DNA from: DTLC01 sp964555645
GTDB taxonomy: Bacteria > Verrucomicrobiota > Verrucomicrobiia > Limisphaerales > DTLC01
Assembly: GCA_964555645.1 (NCBI GenBank)
Contig: CAZKTA010000003.1
Location: 124,001-188,000, forward strand
Reading direction: 5' to 3'
DNA length: 64,000 nucleotides
Shown here: piece after piece, positions 26,883 through 35,737 of the stretch
Numbering within the stretch: the stretch's first letter is position 1
How the letters are laid out: each line of letters starts with the position of its first letter
Notes under the pieces: generated by a model
What the model was told of the DNA's origin: nothing
The model's database searches: none
What the model saw: only the letters and a program-made list of their open reading frames with translations
Program-made: the position numbers and the translations under genes

Positions 26883-27263
26883 TCAAGCGCCGATGTGCCG
26901 AGCGTACTGCTCGGCGGTTAACAACGAATCAACCTCGGCCGGATTGCTCAGCCGGACCCGGAAGAGCCATCCCATGCCATACGGGTCCTGATTGATCAAC
27001 TGCGGGGCGCTGCCAAGTTCAGTGTTAACCGCAATCACCTCGCCGCTTACAGGCGTGTAAATATCGCTTGCGGTTTTTACGCTCTCGATGACAGCGCACT
27101 CCTTGGCGGCTTCTAAAACCTTGCCGATTTGCGGTAGTTCCACATACACAACATCAGTCAGTTCGCGTTGCGCATGATCTGTAATGCCAACCACTGCTTC
27201 GGTGCCTTCAACACGGACCCATTCGTGTGACTTCGTGTATCTGAGTTGTTCAGGAATGTTCAT
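26883..27263 (-). CDS. gcvH: Glycine cleavage system H protein
   Basis: The ATG at 27263 gives 126 residues, the family length, with YTKSHEWVRVEG near the start and the lipoyl lysine in VIESVKTASDIYTPVSGEV. It shuttles the aminomethyl group between P, T and L proteins. Its start overlaps the gcvT stop by 4 nt (ATGA). The L protein role may be filled by the E3 gene at 3836-5230 or by another copy. Confidence 0.96.
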   Translation of the reverse strand: MNIPEQLRYTKSHEWVRVEGTEAVVGITDHAQRELTDVVYVELPQIGKVLEAAKECAVIESVKTASDIYTPVSGEVIAVNTELGSAPQLINQDPYGMGWLFRVRLSNPAEVDSLLTAEQYARHIGA

Positions 27264-28351
27264 CTGCGTTTCTGTAATAACGGTTTTGGTTTGAGCTCGG
27301 CCAGGCACAACCGACCGCGTATTTCTATTTGTACCTGTGCGCCTGGCAGAGCCGTTGCCAACTCGACATATCCCATGCCTATGCCCGCCTCGAGTATCGG
27401 CGAATACGACCCACTTGTTACCATGCCGACCACGCGGCCTTGCATCATGATTTTGCAGCCGGCACGTGGCAGCGGCGCTCTTCCACCCATGACAAAAGCA
27501 ACCAATTGACGCGCCAAACCATCTCTCCGCTGCTTAAGAAGCCGCATTCGGCCTACGAAGTCGCCTTTATCGAACACGACAAACTTGCTCAACCCAGCCT
27601 CAAATGGCGTCGTGTGTTCATCCAACTCGTGCCCATATAACGGATAGCACATCTCCAACCGTAACGAGTCACGCGCACCCAGCCCAACGGGTACAAGCCG
27701 AAACGGTTTGCCGCGCTGCAAAAGCGCACCCCACAGCTTTTCCGCGTCCTCAGCCGCGCAAAACAACTCGAATCCATCCTCGCCAGTGTAACCTGTCCGT
27801 GCGATCCAACATGCACAATCCGCGATCTTTAGCCTGGCTATTTTGAACCGGTCAAGTTCAGCAGCTTCAGGTAACACACGAGCGGCAGCCGGTCCTTGCA
27901 GCGCCAGGATAGCCGTTTGCCAGCTTAGGTTTTGCAATACAACTGGCTCAGGTGCATTTGCCGTAATCCAATCGAAATCTTTCTGCGTATTTGCCGCATT
28001 CACAACAAGCAAAAACATGCTCGGCTCAATACGATACAGGATCAGGTCATCAATCACGCCGCCGTTGTCGTTGCACATCAACGTGTACTGGGCTGAGCCA
28101 GGTTCGAGCCGCGCCACATCATTTGTGAGCAATTTGTTGAGCACTTGCTCGGCGTGAGTCCCGGCCACAAGTAATACGCCCATGTGCGAAATGTCAAAAA
28201 TGCCAACTGCACGTCTTACCCACAAATGTTCCGCCACTACACCGCTGTAGTGGAGTGGCATTTCCCAGCCTGCAAACACCGTCATGGTCGCCCCCGACGC
28301 TCGGTGTACTGCGTAAAGCGGCGTGCGTTGTGGCGGTCCACTGCTGGCCAT
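27260..28351 (-). CDS. gcvT: Glycine cleavage system T protein (aminomethyltransferase)
   Basis: The ATG at 28351 (MASSGPPQRTPLY) is preferred to a TTG two codons upstream because it sits right at the predicted transcription start. The 363-residue protein has FAGWEMPLHYSGVVAEHLWVR, FDISHMG, NDVARLEPG, ARTGYTGEDGFELF and GLGARDSLRLEMCYPLYGHEL, all typical of GcvT. It transfers the methylene unit to tetrahydrofolate. It is first in the gcvT-gcvH-gcvP operon. No glycine riboswitch precedes it. Confidence 0.95.
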   Translation of the reverse strand: MASSGPPQRTPLYAVHRASGATMTVFAGWEMPLHYSGVVAEHLWVRRAVGIFDISHMGVLLVAGTHAEQVLNKLLTNDVARLEPGSAQYTLMCNDNGGVIDDLILYRIEPSMFLLVVNAANTQKDFDWITANAPEPVVLQNLSWQTAILALQGPAAARVLPEAAELDRFKIARLKIADCACWIARTGYTGEDGFELFCAAEDAEKLWGALLQRGKPFRLVPVGLGARDSLRLEMCYPLYGHELDEHTTPFEAGLSKFVVFDKGDFVGRMRLLKQRRDGLARQLVAFVMGGRAPLPRAGCKIMMQGRVVGMVTSGSYSPILEAGIGMGYVELATALPGAQVQIEIRGRLCLAELKPKPLLQKRR

Positions 28352-28359
28352 GGGCAAGT

Positions 28360-28388
28360 CTCATACCGTCCAACACAGCGCATGTCAA
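28360..28388 (-). promoter_or_regulatory. Promoter of the gcvT-gcvH-gcvP operon
   Basis: On the minus strand, a perfect -35 TTGACA (28383-28388) and a -10 TATGAG (28360-28365) are exactly 17 bp apart. The expected transcription start is about 6-7 nt downstream, within one or two bases of the gcvT ATG at 28351. The operon mRNA would then be leaderless or nearly so. Confidence 0.65.
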
Positions 28389-29042
28389 TCACGCGCTGGA
28401 CAAAACAACAGGTGAGCAACGCTTAACAAGTGCAGGTTCGGTAACTACACACATATGCGCACCTTCAGTGGTCAGTGGGCGTGATTCGGACTGCGATGAA
28501 GCATAGCGCACAGGTCTGGTGGTGTCAGACAAAATCTGCTAAGGTGCAGCTGGCGTTTTGCTAGCATGTTTGAACTGAAGTTTCGGATGTCTCGGATCTG
28601 CGCCTGGGAGAATTCTACCGCACGAAATTCAAAAATAGTGACGCCAAGGCGCGTCCGCAGACACCTCAGCGAGGCGTCCCTACCAAAACATTTCGTGGGG
28701 AGGTACACATTACTCATGTTTCCGAATGTTAAACCGCAGTGGCGCAGAGTTTTATATGAAGCCAAGACTAGCGGTCCACGAACAATATCCTGGCGGTGCG
28801 CTCTGTTCCTTGAGCGGGCCAGGTGCAAAATATTCATGCTAAAATGCACGATTTTCAGACTGAACCAGCTTTACTCGCCAGACCCAAAATGCAATTGGTG
28901 GGTCGAAAACGACAAGGTCGCAAAAGCGATGTGCTTTGTTCAGCTAACCGCACTCAGGACGCAAGGCTTACCACCGGCGCGCTCGCTTGTGGCTGCCGAC
29001 TCGAAGCCGTTAACAGGAGAAAAGCTATCAGTTGATTTTAAG
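28389..29042. other. Intergenic region between gcv operon and PL9 gene
   Basis: About 650 nt separate two divergent genes. A plus-strand frame is open through it into the PL9 gene, but its translation is Cys/Arg/Trp-rich and unlike a secreted protein start, so it is treated as non-coding. No RNA family, terminator or repeat was recognised. Confidence 0.35.
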
Positions 29043-31598
29043 ATGCCGTGCAGTTCCGTGTTTAGGCGTCCCGGATTTGTTACGTGGCTTTTAGTGTCAG
29101 TCTGCTGTTTTTGCATTGGCAACACTGCACCTAGCGCAGTGCAACCCCTGCCCTTTTACGACCCGTTCGATTACTCTGAAGGAAATTTGTACAGTGTCGC
29201 AGCAGGCGTGTGGGATGCAGGGGGCAGCGCAGGGGCGGAAATCGCGGTAGCTCAAAGCGCGGCGCTGACTTCGCCAATTGGGCTTAAGCCGGCTACGGGC
29301 AAAGGCGTGCGCTGGGCACCAAGCAGTACATCGCGACGTGCCGTGATGCAATTCGCCTCAGTTGCTAGCGCCGACAACAACACGGTGTACGTATCTTTTC
29401 TGCTGAACATTCAAACTCCACCGAGCAGCGGCACTAAACTGATTGCATACCTTGAGTCCAGCACATCGAGCACGACTTCACCCCAACTTGGCATATTTGT
29501 TGATAGCGCATCGCGTGTGGGGGTTGGCAAGAAAACATCTAGCCCGACGGTGTTGTCTAGCAGCCTGAGCACAGGCACACACCTTGTGGTGGTGTGTTAC
29601 ACGTTTCTTGCCAGCGGCAACGACAAGGTTGATTTGTGGGTTGATCCACCGGCCAGCGCTTTCGGCTCAAGCACGCCTCCTGCATCATTGGGTAGCACAA
29701 CCGGCTCAAGTGACCCGGCTTCGTTGAGTTACTTCCACATCTACGCGCCGAGTGGTGCCGGCCTAGTGCTCTACATTGACGAAGTGCGGCTCGGCACGAG
29801 CTGGTCGGACGTAACCCCGCCAAGTGCATTTCCCCCGGTGAACCCACCCAGACCACGCATTGCGCATTGCGAGTTGGGGGCAGGCACAATCCGCCTAATG
29901 ATCACCAATGGCAACCCGGGCGCGCCGTTCAGGGTGCTGACCGGCCATGACTTGACTATACCACTTGAACAGTGGGCCATGGTTACAAGCAACGTATTCG
30001 CGGCGAATGGGACGTTTGAATGGTCTGCGCTTGTGCATGCAACGGAACCGTGCCGGTTCTATGTTGTTGAAATGCTCACTACGGGGACAACCCCCGGCTG
30101 CGCGCCCGTGTCAATCGTTGCACAGCCGCAGTCGCAGTTGGTGCTGCTCGGGCAGTCGGCACAGTTCGAGGTTCTTGCGCATGGGGCCGAACCAATCTTA
30201 TACCAGTGGTACAAGGATGGTATTGCTGTGCCAGACGCAACAAATCGAGTGCTCCAGATTCCAGCCGTCACAACTAACAACCTGGGCGCGTACCTTGCCA
30301 CGGTTTGGAACGCGTGCAGCACAGCAACCAGCCAGATTGCACAGCTTACGCTTGGTCAGCCACCGACTGACGGCACATATTTTGTATCGCCGACTGGTAA
30401 TGATTCAAACCCGGGTACGGAGGCTGCTCCTTTTTACAGTCTCTCCAAGGCGGTGGCTTTGGCGCAGCCGGGCAATGTGATCTACATGCGCGGGGGTACA
30501 TACCCATACACGAGCACGATCACGATTGATCGCTCTGGCACACCGACAAATTGGATTCGGCTGTTCGCATATCCGGGTGAGCGACCGGTGTTAAATTTTT
30601 CCAATCAACCATATGGGTCAGCAAACCGCGGCATCCTAATCACGACCAATGCATGGTACTGGCATATCAAAGGGCTGGAGATCTGCTACGCCGGCGACAA
30701 CGGAATGAAAATCGAAGGCTCACATATTCGAGTCGAGCAATGCGAGTTTCATCACAACGGCGACAGCGGACTGCAGATCGGGTTCTCACACACGTTTGTT
30801 AATCCCGGGGCGATGCTTGCTGCGTTCATCGAGGTGATCAACTGCGACTCGTACATGAACTATGACCCTGACAATCGCGGTAGCGACGCCGATGGGTTCG
30901 CCGCTAAGATGCATTGCGGTCAAGGCATTGTGTTCATGGGCTGCCGCGCGTGGAAAAACTCCGACGACGGCTGGGACCTATTCGAGACCGACGCATCAGT
31001 GGTGATCAGTAATTGCTGGACATGGCACAACGGCGATGCGTCCCTGTACAACGTGGTGGGTGGCTCGTTCCAGGGCAACGGCAACGGGTTTAAGCTCGGT
31101 GGAAACGGCACAGGCGGCAGTTCAAAAGGAACGCATTACGTGTACCGATGCGTGGCGTTCAACAATAATTTCCCCGGACGCACGCGACACGGGTTTGACC
31201 AAAACAGCCACAAGGGCGGCATTGTGATGTACAATTGTTTGGCTTGGAACAATCTCTACAACTACTTCTTCGAGGATGCACCTGAAGCAGGTGCACCAAT
31301 GATCTTCAAAAACAATGTCAGTTTTGGTGCAACTGCAAATGCGACCGGTGTGACCGAGTTCCCAACAGGCACAATACAGCAAAACAACAGTTGGAATCTG
31401 CCGGTCACAGCGAATGCGGCGGATTACTACGACCTAACCGAGGCCGCCGCTGAAGCACCGCGTGGGCCGGACGGCAGCCTGCCGCGCGTGTTTGCGCGCC
31501 TGGTGGCAGGCAGTGACCTAATTGATCGCGGCGTTGACGTGGGCTTGCCGTTTGTAGGAGCCGCGCCCGACCTTGGCCCGTACGAGTACATGCCATGA
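29043..31598 (+). CDS. Secreted PL9-family pectate lyase with Ig-like domain
   Basis: The start is the ATG at 29043, followed by a signal peptide (residues about 10-30, VTWLLVSVCCFCIG). Of 851 residues, about 35-270 form a jelly-roll-like module (YDPFDYSEGNLY..LWVDPP), 355-440 an Ig-like domain (VAQPQSQLVLLGQSAQF, YQWYKDG), and 440-850 the right-handed beta-helix. PL9 calcium ligands are present with the spacing known from Dickeya Pel9A: Asp617 in DADGFAAK, Asp641 and Asp642 in NSDDGWD, and Asp645; the catalytic lysine is Lys684 in NGNGFKLGG. It should cleave pectate by beta-elimination. It is the first of three tandem paralogues. Confidence 0.87.
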   Translation: MPCSSVFRRPGFVTWLLVSVCCFCIGNTAPSAVQPLPFYDPFDYSEGNLYSVAAGVWDAGGSAGAEIAVAQSAALTSPIGLKPATGKGVRWAPSSTSRRAVMQFASVASADNNTVYVSFLLNIQTPPSSGTKLIAYLESSTSSTTSPQLGIFVDSASRVGVGKKTSSPTVLSSSLSTGTHLVVVCYTFLASGNDKVDLWVDPPASAFGSSTPPASLGSTTGSSDPASLSYFHIYAPSGAGLVLYIDEVRLGTSWSDVTPPSAFPPVNPPRPRIAHCELGAGTIRLMITNGNPGAPFRVLTGHDLTIPLEQWAMVTSNVFAANGTFEWSALVHATEPCRFYVVEMLTTGTTPGCAPVSIVAQPQSQLVLLGQSAQFEVLAHGAEPILYQWYKDGIAVPDATNRVLQIPAVTTNNLGAYLATVWNACSTATSQIAQLTLGQPPTDGTYFVSPTGNDSNPGTEAAPFYSLSKAVALAQPGNVIYMRGGTYPYTSTITIDRSGTPTNWIRLFAYPGERPVLNFSNQPYGSANRGILITTNAWYWHIKGLEICYAGDNGMKIEGSHIRVEQCEFHHNGDSGLQIGFSHTFVNPGAMLAAFIEVINCDSYMNYDPDNRGSDADGFAAKMHCGQGIVFMGCRAWKNSDDGWDLFETDASVVISNCWTWHNGDASLYNVVGGSFQGNGNGFKLGGNGTGGSSKGTHYVYRCVAFNNNFPGRTRHGFDQNSHKGGIVMYNCLAWNNLYNYFFEDAPEAGAPMIFKNNVSFGATANATGVTEFPTGTIQQNNSWNLPVTANAADYYDLTEAAAEAPRGPDGSLPRVFARLVAGSDLIDRGVDVGLPFVGAAPDLGPYEYMP

Positions 31599-31893
31599 AC
31601 TGCTTTCTGTGGTTTCGGCGTCCTTTGGAAAGCGTGGTTGCTATACGGCCGCCTAGTTTGGCCCAACAGCGCATCTCTGCTTGCGCCGGCAGAATTGCGC
31701 CCTGCGTGCGCCCGCAACGCACAAATGTTGAGCTTGCAATGTGTGAACTGACAATTCCCGCATCGTTCTGCTCCATGGGCTGCTTCCAAACAGTACCGTC
31801 GCAGGCACAGACGCCGGACGTTGTACCGACCCCAAAACCAATTCCCGATCGGGGTGGAAGTTACCCCAATCATTTTCCGAGAATATACAAACC
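31599..31893. other. Spacer between PL9 genes
   Basis: This 295-nt spacer holds no gene-like frame. A small GGGGT/ACCCC hairpin lies about 30 nt before the next start. No clear terminator is visible, so read-through from the first PL9 gene is possible. Confidence 0.3.
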
Positions 31894-34800
31894 ATGACTG
31901 CACCCATCAAGACGCTCATTAAAATCTTGGTCATAAGTCTTTCTGGCTTTGCACCAATAAACTTTGTCCAGGCAGCACTCCTGTTTGAGGACCATTTCAG
32001 CTACCCAGATGGCAACCTTGGCTCGTCCGGGGTGGGCGATACTGTTTGGACTGCTGGGGATAGTCCGAGTGCCGCGTTGCGCGTGAGTGGTTCAGCGGCG
32101 CTCTTGTATTCCGGCCTGGCGAATGCAACCGGCAGCGGTGTGATCTTTTCCGGCACAACTTTTAAGAAACGCTCTGCACCTTTTACGCCGCAGAGCAGCG
32201 GCTCAGTTTACGTCTCGCTACTGCTAAACATCCAAACAGTCCCGAGCGGCACGAAATTATTTGCCTGGCTCCATAACGCAGGCGGCGGTACAAGTTCGCC
32301 CGGGCTCGGCCTGTTCCTGAACGGGTACGAACTCGGCATTGCCAAGTCCGCCAGTAACCCGACAGCTTCGACAAACATCGGGCCTGGCACGCACCTGATT
32401 GTGGCCCGCTACACATTCCAGCCGGGCAACGACAAGGTTGATTTGTGGGTTGACCCGTTGAGCCTAGGCGACAACGAAAACGTGCCGCCACCTACGCTGA
32501 CAACTGGCACTGCAAGCTCAAGCGATATTTCGACGCTCTCGTACATCGTACTCAACCACGGTATCAGCCAGGTGCTATGGCTCGATGAAGTCCGCGTCGG
32601 AACAACTTGGGCGGACGTGACTCCCGCAGACACAGTTGCCCCAGCACAGCCACCGCGCCTGACCCGCGCATGGCTCAGCCCACAGGGGCTGGCGATCGAA
32701 GGCACAAACGCGCAACCAAACATGCCGTACATCGTACTGGCCTCAACTAATCCTGCTTTGCCCTTGGCACAGTGGCGTCCAGTTACAACCAATGTTGCAG
32801 GGTCGACCGGTCAGTTTGCATGGACGAATCATTTGGACCCGAACATAGCGCAGCAATTCTTCCGGGTGTTTGTTGGAACCGCCTTGCCGATGACGCCGGT
32901 AATCACTACCGCGCCAGTTGACCAGGCGGCTCCAGTGGGCGGCTCGGCAACGTTTAGCGTTGGCGCTATTGGCACCCAGCCATTGAGGTACAGGTGGTAC
33001 TTTAACTCAGTCCAGCTCGTTGGCATGACGAACTCAACTTTAACACTTTCGAATCTGCAATTAAGTGATGCAGGCGCGTACTGGGTTGTAGTGACAAATC
33101 TGTTCGGCGCTGCGACAAGCACGGTCGCCACACTCACAGTAACAAGCAAACCGCCTGTAATCGTGGCTCAGCCGATCAGCCAAACGGTTGGGTTTGGTGA
33201 CCCTGTGCAATTCAGTGTGGTAGCCACAGGCACACCGCCACTTTACTACCAGTGGTTCTTCACCGGGACGCATTTAGCCGGCCAAACCAATCCGGTATTG
33301 CAATTTGACGCAGCATGGCCCGAAAACGCGGGTAGTTACCACGCTGTTGTGACAAATGTTGCCGGCGCTGTCACAAGCGTAGTGGCGACGCTCACAGTCA
33401 CTGCTCCAACACTGCCAAGCATCACAGCTCAGCCACAAAACCAAACTGTATCAATGGGTCAAACCGCCTCATTTACCGTGAGTGCAACGGGCACACCGCC
33501 TTTGCGATACCAATGGTACTTTGGCACACCCGATTCCGCTGCACCGCTCTCAGGCAAAACAAATGCAACACTGCTCCTAAACAACGTCCAAACCAACGAG
33601 GCTGGCGGGTACTTCGCCGTCGTGGCTAACAACTACGGTAGCGTCACAAGTACAGTGGCAACGTTGATGGTAACCCCCGCACAGCCCGGTGGTACCATAC
33701 AACAAACTCTCCAGGCCGAAGACGGCCTGTTCAGCGGCACGGTTGATACCGAGCACGCCGGCTGGACAGGCACTGGGTACGTGGACACAGTCAATGCAAC
33801 TGGCAGCTACATCGAAATCGAGTTCGGCCAGCGTTACGCCGGTGCTCAGACGCTCTACGTACGATATGCCCACGGCAAGACGGACGACCGCACTGCCGAG
33901 CTGCGTGTCAATGGTGTTGTTGTCAATAGCGGTATGGCGTTCCCGCCCACTGGTAGCTGGACCACTTGGCGGGTGGTGTCAAATGCAATCCCGGTTGTTG
34001 CCGGGCGCAACCTGGTACGCCTGACTGCACTTAGCTCTGCAGGCTTAGCCAACATCGATTGTTTCCAATTGACAGGCGAGCCGCAGTTTAAACTCACAGT
34101 CAATACCCAAGGCCGCGGCACAGTTGCAATCGACCCGACCAATGCGTTCAACTATTTCGATCCCGGCACAATCCTCACATTGACAGCCCTGTCACAAACT
34201 AACGCTGTGTTTAGCGGTTGGTCCGGCGCGCTCTCGGGCACGAACAACCCAGCCACACTTTTGCTCGATACAAACAAGGCTGTCACAGCGCATTTCGAGT
34301 CGGTTTATCCTTCAACAATTTACGTGGCACCCAACGGCAGCGACTCTAACGCCGGCACGCTGGAAGCGCCGCTTTACTCACTGGCAGTTGCGGTTGCAGC
34401 CGCACAACCTGGTGACATCATCTACATGCGCGCCGGAACGTACTACTACACTGCGACTGTTGTGATCGACAAAGCCGGCACATCAAATAGCCCAATTAAA
34501 ATTTTGGCCTACCCAGGCGAACGGCCAGTGCTTAATTACTCGAACTGGTTACCGCGTAACGAAGACGAGCGCGCTGCCGCGCGCGGTATTAAGCTCAGCA
34601 CAAACGCAGCCTGGTGGATACTCAAAGGCCTTGAAATCTGTTATGCACCTGACAACGGCATTAAATCCGAAGGCAGCCACATTGTATTCGACCAGTGTGT
34701 GTTCCATCACAATGGCGATAGCGGCTTGCAGATCGGGCTAAACAAGGACACCTTCTCGACTAACCCGAACCCGGACCGCTGGGCTGCATTCAACCTTGTT

Positions 34801-35520
34801 ATCAACTGCGATTCGTATCGCAACGCGGATCCTGCCACCGGCTACGAAAATGCCGACGGGTTCGCTTGCAAACTGTACGCTGGCAAAGGCAATAGGTTCT
34901 ATGGCTGCCGCGCTTGGGAAAACGCCGATGACGGTTGGGATTGTTACCAGACCGAACACCCGATTGTGATCGAGAACTGCTGGACTTGGCATAACGGCGA
35001 CCCGAGCCTGTGGGGTCTCAGCTCGTTCGCCGGAGACGGCAACGGGTTCAAGCTCGGTGGCGATAATACATATTGTCCGATCTACCTCACGAACTGCATT
35101 GCGCTGGATCACCGATGGGGCACAACCGTCGGATTCGCATTCAACAACAACACTGCACCAATCACACTTGTGAACTGCACAGCACTCAATTGTGGCAGGC
35201 CGTACAAGTTCGAGCAAAACGGAAACGTGTTTATCAACTGCCTGGATTGGAACTCGACACGGCCCGCCCCAGTTGACATCAAAGGTACATCCACACAGCT
35301 TAACAACAGTTGGAACCTCGGAATCACAGTTTCGGCCAGTGATTTTGTCAGTGTGTCTGCTGCTGATGCCGGTGCGCCACGTGAGCTAGACGGCAACCTC
35401 CCAAACAATGGGTTCGGGCGCCCTGCGCCAGGGAGCCAATTGATCGATCGCGGCCTTGACGTCGGTCTGCCGTACAACGGCACAGCGCCGGACCTCGGTG
35501 CACGCGAGTACGCGCCATGA
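31894..35520 (+). CDS. Secreted multidomain PL9-family pectate lyase (Ig x3, CBM, InlB-type repeat)
   Basis: The 1208-residue protein has a signal peptide (residues 1-28), a jelly-roll-like module (about 30-245) like that of its upstream paralogue, then three Ig-like domains (about 333-418, 420-505, 507-597), each with the xYxWY core and AGxYxxVVxN ending. A CBM6/35-like module follows (about 600-725, LQAEDGLFSGTV to ANIDCFQLTG), then a bacterial InlB-type repeat (about 730-805, YFDPGTILTLTAL), and a PL9 beta-helix to the end. The calcium-site Asp988 (NADGFACK), NADDGWD and the catalytic Lys1053 (NGFKLGG) are kept. The extra modules suggest binding to plant or algal cell-wall material. Confidence 0.87.
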   Translation: MTAPIKTLIKILVISLSGFAPINFVQAALLFEDHFSYPDGNLGSSGVGDTVWTAGDSPSAALRVSGSAALLYSGLANATGSGVIFSGTTFKKRSAPFTPQSSGSVYVSLLLNIQTVPSGTKLFAWLHNAGGGTSSPGLGLFLNGYELGIAKSASNPTASTNIGPGTHLIVARYTFQPGNDKVDLWVDPLSLGDNENVPPPTLTTGTASSSDISTLSYIVLNHGISQVLWLDEVRVGTTWADVTPADTVAPAQPPRLTRAWLSPQGLAIEGTNAQPNMPYIVLASTNPALPLAQWRPVTTNVAGSTGQFAWTNHLDPNIAQQFFRVFVGTALPMTPVITTAPVDQAAPVGGSATFSVGAIGTQPLRYRWYFNSVQLVGMTNSTLTLSNLQLSDAGAYWVVVTNLFGAATSTVATLTVTSKPPVIVAQPISQTVGFGDPVQFSVVATGTPPLYYQWFFTGTHLAGQTNPVLQFDAAWPENAGSYHAVVTNVAGAVTSVVATLTVTAPTLPSITAQPQNQTVSMGQTASFTVSATGTPPLRYQWYFGTPDSAAPLSGKTNATLLLNNVQTNEAGGYFAVVANNYGSVTSTVATLMVTPAQPGGTIQQTLQAEDGLFSGTVDTEHAGWTGTGYVDTVNATGSYIEIEFGQRYAGAQTLYVRYAHGKTDDRTAELRVNGVVVNSGMAFPPTGSWTTWRVVSNAIPVVAGRNLVRLTALSSAGLANIDCFQLTGEPQFKLTVNTQGRGTVAIDPTNAFNYFDPGTILTLTALSQTNAVFSGWSGALSGTNNPATLLLDTNKAVTAHFESVYPSTIYVAPNGSDSNAGTLEAPLYSLAVAVAAAQPGDIIYMRAGTYYYTATVVIDKAGTSNSPIKILAYPGERPVLNYSNWLPRNEDERAAARGIKLSTNAAWWILKGLEICYAPDNGIKSEGSHIVFDQCVFHHNGDSGLQIGLNKDTFSTNPNPDRWAAFNLVINCDSYRNADPATGYENADGFACKLYAGKGNRFYGCRAWENADDGWDCYQTEHPIVIENCWTWHNGDPSLWGLSSFAGDGNGFKLGGDNTYCPIYLTNCIALDHRWGTTVGFAFNNNTAPITLVNCTALNCGRPYKFEQNGNVFINCLDWNSTRPAPVDIKGTSTQLNNSWNLGITVSASDFVSVSAADAGAPRELDGNLPNNGFGRPAPGSQLIDRGLDVGLPYNGTAPDLGAREYAP

Positions 35521-35737
35521 AAAATTTGCCTGAAACTCTACATCAAACCGGCGCGCAGCTTACGCATCGAGCACGGTTGCCGAGTGTAAAACCTGGTCTT
35601 TTAGTAGCCTCGCCCGGCGAAAAGAGGTTTCGAGACGCTGTCCGCGTCAAGTTGGCAGCCGGAACCGGCTACGCGGGTTGCTTTTGCCTGTGTTGTGGAC
35701 TTCGCGTTTTCGGGCTACTTGAGTAAGGTGAAAAGCT

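Noticed and set aside
28352..28560. Glycine riboswitch upstream of gcvT
   Set aside because: The conserved glycine aptamer strings are absent, and the promoter leaves almost no 5' leader.
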